Below are positions 1 to 11,480 of a stretch of 64,000 nucleotides of DNA, in pieces. Source of the DNA: Blastomyces gilchristii SLH14081 (taxonomy: Eukaryota > Ascomycota > Eurotiomycetes > Onygenales > Ajellomycetaceae); contig NW_003101680.1 of NCBI RefSeq assembly GCF_000003855.2, positions 2,688,729 through 2,752,728 on the forward strand. Reading direction: 5' to 3'. A program made the position numbers and the translations under genes. The notes beneath the pieces are model-generated. The model did not search any database and was not told the DNA's origin. It worked only from the letters and a program-made list of their open reading frames with translations. Within the stretch, counting starts at the first letter, position 1. Each line of letters begins with the position of its first letter.

Positions 1-3000
1 TTTGATGCTGAGTAAAAATATGTTATTTCTCATTCAAGCTACTACTGCTTTTTATCTCAAAAGTCTGAGATAAAGTCAAGAGTAGTGATCTATAAAAGAA
101 AGAGATCAAGATATCAATTTAATCTAAGATTTGATATCATGTCTGACCCTGATATTCTGGTGAGTGATATTATAGATAAAGAAAATGAGTTTGATACTAT
201 ACAGCTTATAAATATCTATAATGAAAAGTCATTGAAGAAAAATAACAATATCTGAATAATTGATAGAGGATTTCTGAACATAACTTCATCAAGAAACTCT
301 ATAATTACAGGAGATTTCAATGCACATTATTCCTGATAAAATTCAGAATGCAAGAGAGTAGTGAGAGCTGATAATCTGATTGAATGAATCTTTGAGCATT
401 CAATAGATTTGGTTAATAAGTCTGATCAACAAACATTCTTTAAAAAAGACATGAAATAGAAGTCTATTATAGATCTAATCTTCATATCACAAAATCTAAT
501 GAAAAGAAGACTTGTAAACTGATTTATTAATTCAAATGAGACATCAGAATCAGATTATGAGATTATTCAATTTGATATTGAACTGAGTGAAAAACAAATG
601 AGTGAAANNNNNNNNNNNNNNNNNNNNNNNNNNNNNNNNNNNNNNNNNNNNNNNNNNNNNNNNNNNNNNNNNNNNNNNNNNNNNNNNNNNNNNNNNNNNN
701 NNNNNNNNNNNNNNNNNNNNNNNNNNNNNNNNNNNNNNNNNNNNNNNNNNNNNNNNNNNNNNNNNNNNNNNNNNNNNNNNNNNNNNNNNNNNNNNNNNNN
801 NNNNNNNNNNNNNNNNNNNNNNNNNNNNNNNNNNNNNNNNNNNNNNNNNNNNNNNNNNNNNNNNNNNNNNNNNNNNNNNNNNNNNNNNNNNNNNNNNNNN
901 NNNNNNNNNNNTGATAAAGAGTTCAAACCGTCAGAAATGAATATTTTTCAGATATTAAAAGAGTTAAAACAGACTGCTAGAATAAATTTCTTAAAGAAGT
1001 ATAAGAGAAGAAAGTTTTTAAAGCTTTTAACTATACTAAAACAAGAAGTGTAGCAAAACTTCCAGTCTTAGAATATGAGTTTCAGAATGAATCATATACA
1101 GCAAACTCTTTTAAGGAAAAATGTCAAGCTTTTATGAGAATTCTCTTTCAGAACTCATCAGATTCAGATTCAGATTCAGAGAAAGAGAATATATCACTTC
1201 TCAACTACATTGATGAAAATGACTGAGAATGGCCTGATCTTACACAAGATGAATTAGAGTCAGCTATCTTCTCAAGTTCTGTTAAAACTGCTGCAGATCC
1301 TGATTCAATTAATCACTTGATTATTTAAAATATATATTCCTACTTAAAGAATGAATATTTTGAGCTCTTTTTCAATCTCTTGAAAAATGAATATTATTCT
1401 GAATGCTGGAGAGAAGCCACTGAAGTGATTCTTATAAAACCTAATAGAAAAACTTCAATTCCTAAGTTATATAGAGTAATATCTCTATTGAACTGCCTAG
1501 AAAAGGTTTTAGAAAAGATAATGACTACTTAACTATCTTTTATAAGCTCTATAGATGATTCTCTTTTATTCAGTGAACAAATGAGAGATAGAAAACAGTG
1601 TTCTGCAATTAACACTGTTCTCTCAGTTGTTCATGATATTTAAATAGCAAAGTATGAGAGTCTGGTCTCAACTGCAGTTTTTATTGATATAAAAGAAGCA
1701 TTTAATCATGTTTCAAAGTCAAAGTTAATTCAGATATTGAAGATATTAAAACTGTCACTTTCTCTAATAAAATAAGTTAACTGTTTTATATCTAAAAGAA
1801 TTATACAACTCTTCTTTGATGGAATGAAATAAGACAAGACTGAGATAAAAATAGAAGTATCATAGAGATCTTCAATCTCACTTATTTTATTTACAATATA
1901 CACTGTATATCTATTCAAAAATAGAAATATGAGAATAGTGTTATCTCTGAGTTATATGAATGATATTGATCTAATCTACAGCTCAAAAACTATCAAAGAG
2001 AATTTGAAAGTAATTAAAGAAGCTGTAAAGAAAATCTTTGTTAGAACAGATATCAATCAAATTCAATTTAATATGAATAAAACTGAGTTAATTTATTTCT
2101 TTTCTAGATTTAATAAGAAAGAACTATCTCTAACTCTTTTAAATAGAGAGATTAAACCCAGTGTAAATATCAAATAATTAGAAGTATAATTAAACTCCAA
2201 GTTGAATTTTAAATATTATATTTAACAAAGAACTGTCAAGGCAGAAAGACTATTGAACAACATAATCAGACTATTAAATACAGAGAGAAGTCTATTCTTC
2301 CAGACTATGAGACAGTTATATATAGCCTGTATTACATCAGTAGCTGATTATGAAGTTCAAGTTTGATGAAATAATCAAGAGAATTTCACTAAACTCTTTC
2401 AAAGTCTGTAAAACAGAGTCTTGAGAAGAATTCTGAGAGCATTCAAATCATCTTCTATTAAAGCAATGAAAATTGAAGCTTCAATTTCTCCTTCTACTAT
2501 TAGATTGAAAAGGCTGTATGAACTATGCTCTGAGAGTTGTAAAGATGAGCTTAAATTATATAATCAGAGAAAGAGTCTCTTCTTCATTTTCATTAATTAA
2601 CTCTAGAAATGAACTGGATTGAAATAGATTTCTTGATTGAAATGAACATAATTCTTCAAAGAAAATGCCTTCTCAACTGTACAGACTATACTCTCTGATT
2701 AAAAATTAATTTTCTTCTTTAAATATTGAAAAAGTTGATTATGAGAAGTTATCTCTCTGAAGAGAAAAGCTTGAATCTCTTATAAACTTATAAATAAGTG
2801 AACTATTAAAAGAGAAAGAATATGAACAGCATTTGAAGAGAAGTTCTACAATCAATATAAAAGACTCTATTCTGATTTATTCAGATGACTTAAAAAATGA
2901 GAACTTGAATAGATTAGATACAGGCATTGCTTATACTGAAGATAATATTAATTTTATCTTAGATTTCTGGAATCTGAGCTCTGAATGTGAAGTCTTTGAT

Positions 3001-4198
3001 GCTGAACTATTTGTAATAGTGAAAGCTTTCAAACTCATTGAAATAAAATCTTATAAAAGAGGAAATTATTTGAAAGAGATATGAATATTCTCTGATAGTC
3101 AAGCTGCTTTAAAAAGACTTAGAAATAGTCAGATTTATAATGATCAAATGAATCTTAAACTGATCTTAAACTCTGTTTTAAAAATTCAAAAGAGAAGAAT
3201 ATCAAAGCTGATAATTCATCTGCACTGAGTTTCTGCTCATATGAATATTCATGATAATGAATTGGCTGATTCAGCTGTAAAAAAGGATGTAGAATTAAGT
3301 AGATCTATTCAAAAAATTATGTCCTGGTCTTTTATAAAGAGAAAAATAAAAGAATCTTGTTTAGATAAGTGAAATAAAAGCTGGCAGAAACAAAAGAAGA
3401 GTATACATTATTCAAGATTTGAAACAAAACCTAAGTGAAAATCTTGTTCAATTAAATATAAAAAGAAAATATTCTCATCTATAATACAGCTGAAACTAGA
3501 ATATGACTATTTTAAATCTTATATACAAAGATTTGATGATAGATTTGACTCAATAGAATGCTCATTCTGCAATACAAATGAGAATTCTGAGTATATTGTA
3601 ATACACTGTGCATTATACAATAGTCTCAGAGCCAGATTAAAAGAGAAGTATGATCTAAATCAATTAAATATGAGATTCTTATTTTCAACTGAGACAGGAA
3701 TTAAATACTTAATAGACTTTCTATCAGAAACTCAAGCAGCTATAAGAAAATGGCTAAATTCAGAATTATCTGAATATGAAGAGGAGAAAATCAATCAGAT
3801 ATAGTCTGTTAAAACAGCTATACACTCTCTTTTAATAATTTGTTTTGTTATAGTCTCTCTTTACTTTATCTTTTTCTTTATCTTTTTCTTTCAATTTCTT
3901 TCTATCTATCTATTTAATGTGTCTATCTTTGAGACTGTGTTCTTTTTCTCTTTTCTTTTGTCATGATATTGTCAAATGATTTCAAAGTATCAAAAGATGT
4001 TAAAACACTGCAATTTGTAAACAGTTTTTGTATTCTGAGCTGGAATTTTCTGATTTTGTATATCTGAAATTGATGAATGTATAATAGTTAACTTTACAGA
4101 CATAGAAAAAACCCTGAGAACTAAAGTTCTCAGGTAGATGTCATAGTCTCTGACTACATACATCTATAATTGAAGAATAATAATAATAATAATAATAT
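1..4198 (+). mobile_element. Tad-like LINE copy A, cut by window edge
   Basis: Non-LTR retrotransposon with decayed ORF2, entering the window inside the endonuclease domain. Frame 1 gives endonuclease motifs (an ITGDFNAH-like segment near 311-335), then reverse transcriptase (AVFIDIKEAFNHV near 1675; YMND at about 1957, where an active element would have a YADD/FADD-type box), then RNase H (FDAELFVIVKAFK near 3000; PAHMNIH near 3235). ORF2 would end at TAG 3802-3804. The 3' UTR runs to an (AAT)n tail at about 4174-4198, the usual end of this family here. The frame is broken by many TGA/TAA/TAG codons where paralogues have Trp or Gln, and by at least one small indel, so it is not functional. 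It inserted into a Gypsy chromodomain region that resumes at 4199. Its own target duplication lies outside the window. Confidence 0.9.
608..911. other. Run of 304 N (gap or masking) inside LINE copy A
   Basis: Unknown bases. In the paralogous LINE the matching interval, 45734-46037, is also 304 bases, so the run preserves collinearity exactly. Any reading frame crossing it is meaningless. Confidence 0.98.
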
Positions 4199-4493
4199 AT
4201 AATCAGAGATTTATAATATCTTCTATATAAACTTACTCTGCTATGCTATCACTGATTCATTCTCTTCTCAACTGATTTCTGACTGACAGCTGCCAGGAAT
4301 CATAGAAGAAGATAATAAACTTAAATAAGAGATTGAAGATATTCTTGATAAGAGACTCTGCAGCTGTGACTGATAATATCTTATAAAATGAGTTAATTAT
4401 AATTATCTGATCTGAACTCTGAGTTCTGCACTATCTGAGACTGCAGCTCTTGACTAATGAAAACTATGTATAATCAGAGAAGAGAGAGACTAA
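4199..4493 (+). pseudogene. Gypsy (chromovirus) pol 3' end with chromodomain remnant
   Basis: Read on the plus strand, the segment around 4311-4450 gives a decayed chromodomain (EIEDILDKR, YLIK, then a Ser-Ala-Leu segment), the C-terminal targeting module of chromovirus integrases. The same segment lies in reverse at about 29320-29500 in Gypsy-1, which supports the assignment. It directly precedes a matching LTR. The 5' side is replaced by LINE copy A. Several stop codons make it a pseudogene. Confidence 0.75.
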
Positions 4494-4784
4494 TGTAATA
4501 AGCTGCACTTAATTATTATATAGACTATTTCTTTACAGTTTATAGATTTCACTGAAAGCTCTGATTCTCAGTCATTCTTAATTACTGATTCTCAGCTGAA
4601 AAACTCATAAAATTTCTATTCTTCTGCTCTGAAGCTTCACTGTGTATATACTGTGTATATGTATAAATATTCACTCTGATTACTGATTCTTACACTTTCT
4701 CTTTCTTTTTCTTCTTTAATATTTTTCACTTTGTTATATAAGATTTATATATTATACTGATCTATTCGGCGTAGGCCTCTTACA
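4494..4784 (-). repeat. LTR of family B (chromovirus), 3' LTR of the truncated Gypsy
   Basis: Begins TGTAATAAGCTGC and ends GGCCTCTTACA (TG...CA). It is homologous to the LTRs at 25953, 27798 and (inverted) 28994 and 34377. Minus strand is given relative to the 28994 copy. AT-shifted, with few CpG left. Confidence 0.85.
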
Positions 4785-5219
4785 AGTAGAGAGATATTCA
4801 AATAAATAAATTTAATAAATTATATATAATATTATATTTTAATATTTTTTATATGAAAAAGTTGATTTTTTTAAAATAAAGAGAGAAATATATAATATAA
4901 TATAACTTCTTCAATAATAAATAGAAGATTAACTTAATTGTTTTTCAAAATATTTAAATACTCAGCTCTGCTCTTCAGTTTATACAGCTTAGATTAATTT
5001 TCAAATCTTCAATTTTCTTTTTTTTTTCATTTTTTTTTTTTTTTTCATTCTGCTCTTTTCAAACATTCTCTACAGTTTTTACATTTCTTATACTCTTCTC
5101 TGTGTTCATAGTATATGCTGCTAAATGCTCTGTAATATGATCTCATGTGATGTCATGTGCATCTCTTTGAATTCATGAATGAGATTGAACAGCTGACTCT
5201 GCAGTCTGTACAGCTCCGA
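4785..5219. other. AT-rich stretch with no recognised gene
   Basis: Very AT-rich with long T runs at about 5015-5045. I recognise no coding or repeat family here. It is the last part of the left AT-rich block before composition changes. Confidence 0.6.
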
Positions 5220-5660
5220 TTAATCTGATAATGGTGATAGAGATGATACAGAGTGAAAGAGAGTAGTAGAGGCAGTAGAGGTGGTGATGGTGATAGAGAG
5301 GGTAGAAATGATAAGAGAGGAGTAGAGGTAGAGAGTGAAAGCGATAGAGGGGGCTGCGGGGGGTAGGGGCGGTGGTGGTGGTAGAGGCAGTAGAGAGTGA
5401 AAGGGGTGGAAGGGGTGGTAAGAGGGGGGTAGGAGCAGAGGGTGGAAGTGGTAAGAGAAGCTGCGGGGCGGTAGAGGCAGTGATGGTGGTAGAGGGGGTA
5501 GAGGGTGGAAGGAGGGGGGAGAGGTAGGGGGTGGAAGTGGGGCTGCGGGGCGGTAGATGTGGTGGTGGTAGAGGGGGTAGAGAGTGAAAGGGGTAGAAGA
5601 GGTGGTAAGTGGGGGGGTAGGGGCAGAGGGTGGAAGTGGTAGGGGGGGCTGCGCAAGCAG
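5220..5660 (+). repeat. Purine-rich minisatellite at the isochore boundary
   Basis: The plus strand is almost wholly G and A, with GGTGGTAGAGG, GAGTGAAAGGGG and GGTGGAAGTGG repeated in variable order. A GCTGCGG landmark occurs at 5353, 5460 and 5542, and a GCTGCGC variant at 5648. The spacings of 107, 82 and 106 suggest a higher-order unit near 107 nt with one shorter copy. Strong purine/pyrimidine asymmetry and G runs could allow triplex or G-quadruplex structures; that is inference. Long minus-strand Pro/Leu/Ser frames here result from stop-poor low-complexity sequence. Confidence 0.85.
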
Positions 5661-6629
5661 CAAAGCGAGCGTAAGCGAGCATTTGATGCTTGTAATAACT
5701 CAGTAATAATGCGATCAATCTTGAAACCCGCTGTTTGCTGAGCAACGGGATGCAAATGAATTAAATATTCCACATACACAACACATAAAAAGAAAACGCG
5801 AGAGTCTTTTATTATTCCATTTCCATTCCATTGCAAACCCGGGACCGAGATTAGTTTTGAAAGGGACTTGTATCAGCTAGTTATCTTAATCGGGCAGTAA
5901 GAGACAAGACAAGAATGATGAAAAAATATATAAGGAAAAAAAAAAAAGTGAAAAAAGTTCAGAGAAGAAATAACTATGATATGTGGAAGAGTGAAAATGC
6001 AGTTCATTATTACACAGGAAAAGAAAAATAAGACGTCTCCCGCAGAACAATAAATATAAGATGTTTTACATGTTTTGAACCTTTAGCAAAAAAAATAAAT
6101 AAATAAATAAAAAGGCCAGAAAGGGACAGGACGAAGATGTAGGCAGAAGAAAAGAACTAGCATAACAGCAAAACGAAAGACCCGACAGTGTATCCCGCTT
6201 TCTTTCTTTAAAAAAAAAAAAGAAGAGCAATGAGAGAACTCCAGCTATGTTAGAAGTAAAAACTCAGGCTTCAAGTGTTTTGTGCTTCTTTTTTTCAGGA
6301 GTTTATCATACACTTTCAACCTTCCAGCTCCATGTTTTGGCGTGGGTGGATTATATTATTTTCAATTTGTTTTGTTCATTTTTGTGATTTTCAGCTTTTT
6401 CTTTCTTCTCTTTCATTCTCTGCAAATGTTACCCGTTGGCTTGGTTGGTAGTATGCAGTAATCAACCCACAAATCCTCAGGGTAGGGGGTGTAGTCCCGT
6501 GCCTGTTCCAATCCTTCCATCTCATTTTCCCACCCTCTCATCATCACCCTCACCCTCCCTCAGCCCTCAGGCGGGTATCTCAAAATTATAAGAAAGGGAA
6601 AAAAAACATGAATAATCAACCCCTGGAAC
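5661..6629. other. Intergenic region, 3' flank of calnexin
   Basis: Composition rises to that of the gene island. It contains A-rich runs (5937-5947, 6090-6112, 6210-6221) and presumably the 3' UTR and polyadenylation region of the calnexin gene, which reads leftward and stops at 6630. I see no gene. Confidence 0.6.
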
Positions 6630-8646
6630 TTACTCGCCAGCCTTGCCAGACCGCTTCTTAGCTTCTCCCTTCACATTATCCGCCGCAGTGCTAACAGCCT
6701 CTGCGGTCTTCTCCTTACCCTTTTCAGCCTGCTTTTTGGCAGCCGGGGCCGAGCTGGGGCTGCCAAGGCCAACAGCACCAACAATGATGAGGACGAGAGT
6801 GACAAGGAGAGCCCCCAGACCACCGGCAACCTCTGGAACAGCCTTAACGGCCGCGACCGGGTTCTCGAGCGCGAGGGAGATGAAGAGCTCAATCTTCCCG
6901 CGGATGTACTTGACAGGGGCTTCTTTGAACGAGAGGGTTCCTTCCTTCTTCTCCTCATCCTTGGGCCGGGCGGCTTCCTCTTCCGCAACCTCGACCGGAT
7001 GCTTGAGGTCCCAGGTCTCGGCCTTCAGCTTCTCGGCGTCCTCGACGGAGTGGCCAATGTAGATGTTGTCGAAGAGGATGTCGTTTTGCATGGTCCAGAT
7101 CTCAAAACCAATCTAGTAGTGTGCTCGTTAGTTTACGTCATTCTGGTTTTCAATTGAGGATATAAAGCTCGAGGGTGACGTTAACAAAACTTACAGCGCC
7201 CATGGGTTCAAAGTTGGAGGGGGTTTTGTCTTCGAAATAGTTGGGGTTGGCGATTTTGCGGGGAGCCCATGGTCCCTTGTAGGCAGGGTTGTCGATCATA
7301 GGAGCGGTCCATTTGCCCTTGTATTCTGGGTTCTTCTTCATCGGGGGCTCCCACATACCACAGCCAGATACTTCGCTGCACTTGGGATTGGGAATGGTAG
7401 GTGGGATCCAGTCTCCGTCCTCCTCATCATCCCAATCCTCGGGCTTCTGAGCCTCTGGGTCAGGGATGCTAGTAGGCTCATCGACCAACCAGTCCTCGGG
7501 CTGGGTCGCATCGGTGTCAACAATTTCATAAGGGGCATCCTCATCCCAGTCTTCGGGCTTGGTTGCTTCGGGATCAGGGATGTGAGCTTCGTCAACCCAA
7601 TCCTCCGGCTTCTTATCTTCGGGGTCATCAATTTCCTTCTCAGGGTTGACGGCCGGGCTGAAATCTTCAAGCAAGGTGCCGTTCTTAACAGCGGCACCAT
7701 CAATCCGGATCTGGAATGATTGGTCTGGATTGACGATGAGAGTATAAAGAGTGGACAGCTTGCTTACGCGAACAGCTGGTGGCAGCTTCATATGCTTCTC
7801 TTCATACTCGCCAGTCTTGGGGTTCTTGTGTTTGAAGATGAAATGGACCTATATATCAGACTATATCAGTACGCTGTACTTTTGATTATAATTGAAGTTG
7901 AAGAATTAACAAACCTTGTTGGTAACCCCGCACTTGTCGGGTCCGAACATGATCACGTATGGAGAGGTGTTCGAGAATTCCTCCGCGTGCAGCTTCTTAT
8001 TGTCCTGAAGAAGCTTCATGTATGCACCACCGCAATTCAGAGAGTCTGCCCGATGTCAGCCGATGATCAACAGCCCGGACAAATAGAAGACAAAAGCACA
8101 ATCCGTTTCCTGTACTTACTCTGAAGTTTGACTTCATATTGAACCACCAGGGTCTTGCCCTTGTTGTCAATCTTCTTGGGGAACTTGGCGGAAATCGCGT
8201 GGTGGGCGGCGGGATTCTTCACCACGAGACCCTTGTCGCCAACCATGCCATTGAAGACATGTGGCTCCTCAACAGCCCAGGTTCCGACATAGGCCCAGTC
8301 CTCCTCTGATTTCGAATCCTCCTTCTTGGCATGAGAGGGCGTCCACCGGGTCTCCCAGCCATCGGTGAATTGCTCGAGGAATGGAGCTTTGAGGGTGGTG
8401 GGCTGAAATGGATAGCATCTATTTTAGCATTCTTTTGGACTTTGTTTAACAGCCCCGAGGATGGGAGCTTAGATAGAGCTGATGGGTAAGGAAGGGGAAA
8501 TTGCAGTGACTTACAGTAAATGTAGGCTTCTCAATCACAGATGAGGTAGAAGTGGCATCCTCCTTGACCTCGTCCTCTGCATGGACATTGCCAATGAGAG
8601 CTATCGAGGAGAGGATGAGCGACGCCAGGGAAGCGTTGAGACGCAT
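6630..8646 (-). CDS. Calnexin, ER membrane lectin chaperone (5 exons, 560 aa)
   Basis: Calnexin binds monoglucosylated N-glycoproteins in the ER and retains them for folding. Exons on the minus strand: 8646-8515, 8402-8120, 8045-7915, 7848-7195, 7112-6630. All introns are GT..AG and the frame closes exactly. Residues 1-23 form a signal peptide ending VHA. The lectin domain covers about 40-250. The P-domain (about 252-385) has the hallmark repeats: KPEDW-type repeats ([30 protein letters not shown]), then [30 protein letters not shown] and [12 protein letters not shown] transmembrane helix lies at about 496-516 ([21 protein letters not shown]), followed by a short charged cytosolic tail ending KAGE without a KKXX signal. 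The length fits fungal calnexins. The start at 8646 is chosen because it gives the signal peptide directly. Fungal names include clxA and cne1. Confidence 0.96.
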
Positions 8647-9906
8647 TGTATTGTGACGGACGGGCCTCTCTATGAGGAACAGGAAACAAGATGGTAATCA
8701 GCACAAAAAAGGGAACAAGGCGATCAATCCACAGGACACGAAGAGAGGAAGAAACAGACGGGGAAGCAGAAGAAAGGAGAGGAGGGACGTTGGTGATATT
8801 CTTATATGGGGCGGACGCTGGAGGAGTTAGTTAATCAAAGGTGGCCTCTTTACAGCCCAGCACCAGCAGGAGCTGTCGTCGTAATGCCTGGTAATGTTGC
8901 CGTAGCTTGGCGGAACTTTGGGCGCTGACTAAACAGTCTTACGCTTTGGAAATTGGCCCAATCAGGAATGGTCGGCAGGATTATTCTCGAACATTCCTGG
9001 CCCGGGCTGGTATTTGGCGCGTATTTGTCGGTATTCGTCGGCTTGTCTACGAAATATAGTTACTTCCGGTTATATCAATCGCAGTCTTTTATCTAACTAT
9101 ATTTATTTCCCTACAAGTCAATCAACCAACTCATCTCATGCGAGGGTTATACGGAGTATACATATATCCATATCCATATCCATATGCACAATCATATTCA
9201 GATTGTCCACGGCGTTGATGCTAGCTATGGTAAGGCTGACTGACCTGCTGAACTTGCTTCATATTTACAGACTTACTCTAGCTGAAGCTACTGATGGAAC
9301 AGTTTCATTGCAAAAAGGTCTTGGAGCATTGTATATCCAGTCTAGAATACTTCTATCTCTGCCTAGATTCCTCTCCAGAACGACTGGGCAGTTCGGTCCG
9401 GTGCATTCCCGCGCCAATAAGGCCAGCCGACTATTGAACTAACATCCTTGCTTTGAATTGAGTTAGAACATTTTGACACAAAGCTATACGCTGCTACTTT
9501 CTTAGCCAGGGGGATGATTTCAAGAGCAAAATGCTAAGATAGCTCTCTAAAGAATGTATCCGCATGTGTCGATTGATAGAGAGGAAACGAGGGGAGGTAT
9601 ATCAGTCCGGAAGTCCCTTGTTCTACGATGACGATGATATGAAATGAACGGATGTTCAATCGCATCCTCCGGTGTGTGCATAACAGTATTTTCTCTCAAG
9701 TTTGAGCATTTGCGATGCACTCTGACTTGAGCTGCCAACCCCTCCGCTCCAGCTTTGTCGCGCTAGTTGGGAACGTATTTAAGCTTTGCGCCTAGTCCGC
9801 TACAAGGGACTACGACCAGCAAGATCGAACTTCAAACTCAATCAGCGAACTCTTTTTTATTGAATCTACAACGAGTTTCCTACTACCCACCCCCTTCCAC
9901 GCCAAA
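8647..9906. promoter_or_regulatory. Divergent intergenic region between calnexin and mde1
   Basis: Calnexin starts leftward at 8646 and mde1 rightward at 9907, so the 1.26 kb holds both promoters. A TATA-like CCCATATAAG in calnexin orientation is at 8801-8810. A palindromic pair of CCAAT boxes (ATTGG 8952-8956 and CCAAT 8958-8962) lies about 310 bp upstream of the calnexin start. CCAAT boxes bind the HAP/CBC complex in filamentous fungi; use here is inferred. A CATATC microsatellite is near 9163-9186. I found no supported gene. Confidence 0.45.
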
Positions 9907-10078
9907 ATGTCAGCCATCAAGGACGAAAGAAATAATGACCATCTCGTGCAGTCTCACGATCCCGAGCATCCTGCTAATTTAATACCGGCTCTCTGCCGCA
10001 ATTTCTACGGCCATGGCTGGGTTACTGGGACTGGAGGCGGGGTAAGCTAGATCAAATACCTCAATATATTTATGGCAG

Positions 10079-10113
<35 letters not shown>

Positions 10114-10905
10114 AACACCTTCTGTCATTTCTATAAAAACAGGCCCCTTTGAATACTAACCAAAGGATAATTTTATTCTCCATACATAAATATAGGCATC
10201 CATCAAGCGAGATAACCACATCTTCATAGCTCCATCCGGCGTCCAGAAAGAATTAATCCAACCCCACAACATCTTTGTTCTGCAATATCCCACCCCAAAA
10301 TACCCTCCATCAGCGCGCCAATATATCCGCAAACCACTCGAGCTCAAGCCATCTGCCTGCACGCCCCTCTTCTTGGCTGCTTTCGATCGTGGCGCGGGGT
10401 GCTGCATCCATACACATTCGCAATGGGCCGTCCTTGTAACCCTTCTCGTCGAGCGTGAGAAGGGGCTGGAGGGTTGTTTTGAGATCAGCAACATTGAGCA
10501 AATTAAGGGGATACCAAAAGGCAAGGGGAAAGGCATGATGGGTTTCTTTGACACGCTCAAGATACCCATCATTGAGAATACGGCGTTTGAGGAGGATTTG
10601 ACATCTAGCCTCGAGGAGGCTATGGAGAAGTACCCGGATACATATGCGGTTCTGGTCCGGAGGCATGGCATGTGAGTTTTCTTTAGTTCATAATATCTGC
10701 GCACATATAATTTATCCCTCCCCTTCAAAATATCGAATTTCTTTCTTTAGTTGTCCGACTTGTACTAACAGTGTCGCTTCCTTTTACCAGATATGTCTGG
10801 GGAGACGATGTCGCAAAAGCCAAGACGCAGTGCGAGAGCTTGGATTATCTTTTCCAGCTGGCGGTCGAAATGCATAAGCTTGGTTTGCCATGGGTGAAGC
10901 CATGA
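9907..10905 (+). CDS. mde1: Methylthioribulose-1-phosphate dehydratase (3 exons, 241 aa)
   Basis: Zinc enzyme of the methionine salvage pathway. It dehydrates 5-methylthioribulose-1-phosphate to a 2,3-diketo-5-methylthiopentyl phosphate in the cytosol. Exons are 9907-10041, 10196-10671 and 10791-10905, with consensus GT..AG introns; intron 1 contains a TACTAAC branch site at 10154-10160. The protein belongs to the class II aldolase/adducin fold: GTGGG at residues 41-45, and zinc-binding His117 and His119 in IHTHSQ, with a third His at 202 (RRHGIYVWG). The length matches fungal orthologues (about 240 aa). ATG 9907 is chosen because it gives the normal N-terminus and an intact exon 1 frame. It is followed in the same direction by vps5, with no functional link. 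Confidence 0.94.
10079..10111. repeat. (TA)n microsatellite in mde1 intron 1
   Basis: About 14 to 15 TA dinucleotides inside the first intron of mde1. Likely length-polymorphic. It does not touch the splice sites or branch site. Confidence 0.9.
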
Positions 10906-11480
10906 CGTGACCTGTGGAAACAGGTTCATAACCTTGGTAAAACACAGCTCCGCACATACAATGACGCGCACGCCCAATATCAGAAGCCCTGATGGATGAT
11001 TTCACGGCATGTCTTGCTTTACGGAAGAACACCCTTTTGACGATATAGGACCGGTGGAACTTTTCTCTCCCTACCGTGATATCAACTTTCATATCCGGAA
11101 TGGATGGTTAGCAAGAGGTTGTTTTCAACATGACCCTCTCTGGATCAGACAGGTTTCCGGGTTATAGCAGTATTAGTTATCATTAATTTTAGAGCATAGA
11201 GACGATATCTAAATTCCAATATCAGTTTCTGCTTTCTAGTTGGTTTCTTTAGAAAATATATTACGCGACTTGTAATTTTGGTATTCTGTACAGCGGCGGC
11301 TGGTACCGTACGGAATAAACATCAGCATCGTCCGACTCTCGCCCCAAGACAGCTGCAAGACAAGCTGCAATCTATCCCACCACAACCTCCATCACCAACA
11401 ACTAGTATATCGCTGGTTTCTTTATTAGTTGACTGGATCACAATTAATTCTCACAGCAAAGGGCAATATACCCCTGAAAC
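10906..11480. other. Intergenic region between mde1 and vps5
   Basis: Contains the 3' UTR of mde1 and the promoter and leader of vps5. A CT/CA-rich stretch before the vps5 start (about 11330-11400) resembles a fungal core-promoter pyrimidine tract. No other gene is supported. Confidence 0.5.

Noticed and set aside
567..1053. Open frames spanning the N run
   Set aside because: Most residues are unknown; the flanks are LINE ORF2 in another reading.
5153..5836. Three overlapping minus-strand frames rich in Pro, Leu, Ser and Thr
   Set aside because: All three frames are open because the minisatellite lacks stops; no domain, no start context, repetitive composition.
6643..7062. Plus-strand frame antisense to calnexin
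   Set aside because: Shadow of the calnexin last exon; composition mirrors the real gene.
9014..9442. 142-codon plus-strand frame upstream of mde1
   Set aside because: No recognised domain, Ile/Ser-rich start over a CATATC microsatellite, and it lies in the divergent promoter region.
10156..10728. Long minus-strand frames over mde1
   Set aside because: They oppose well-supported exons with conserved zinc-binding residues on the plus strand.
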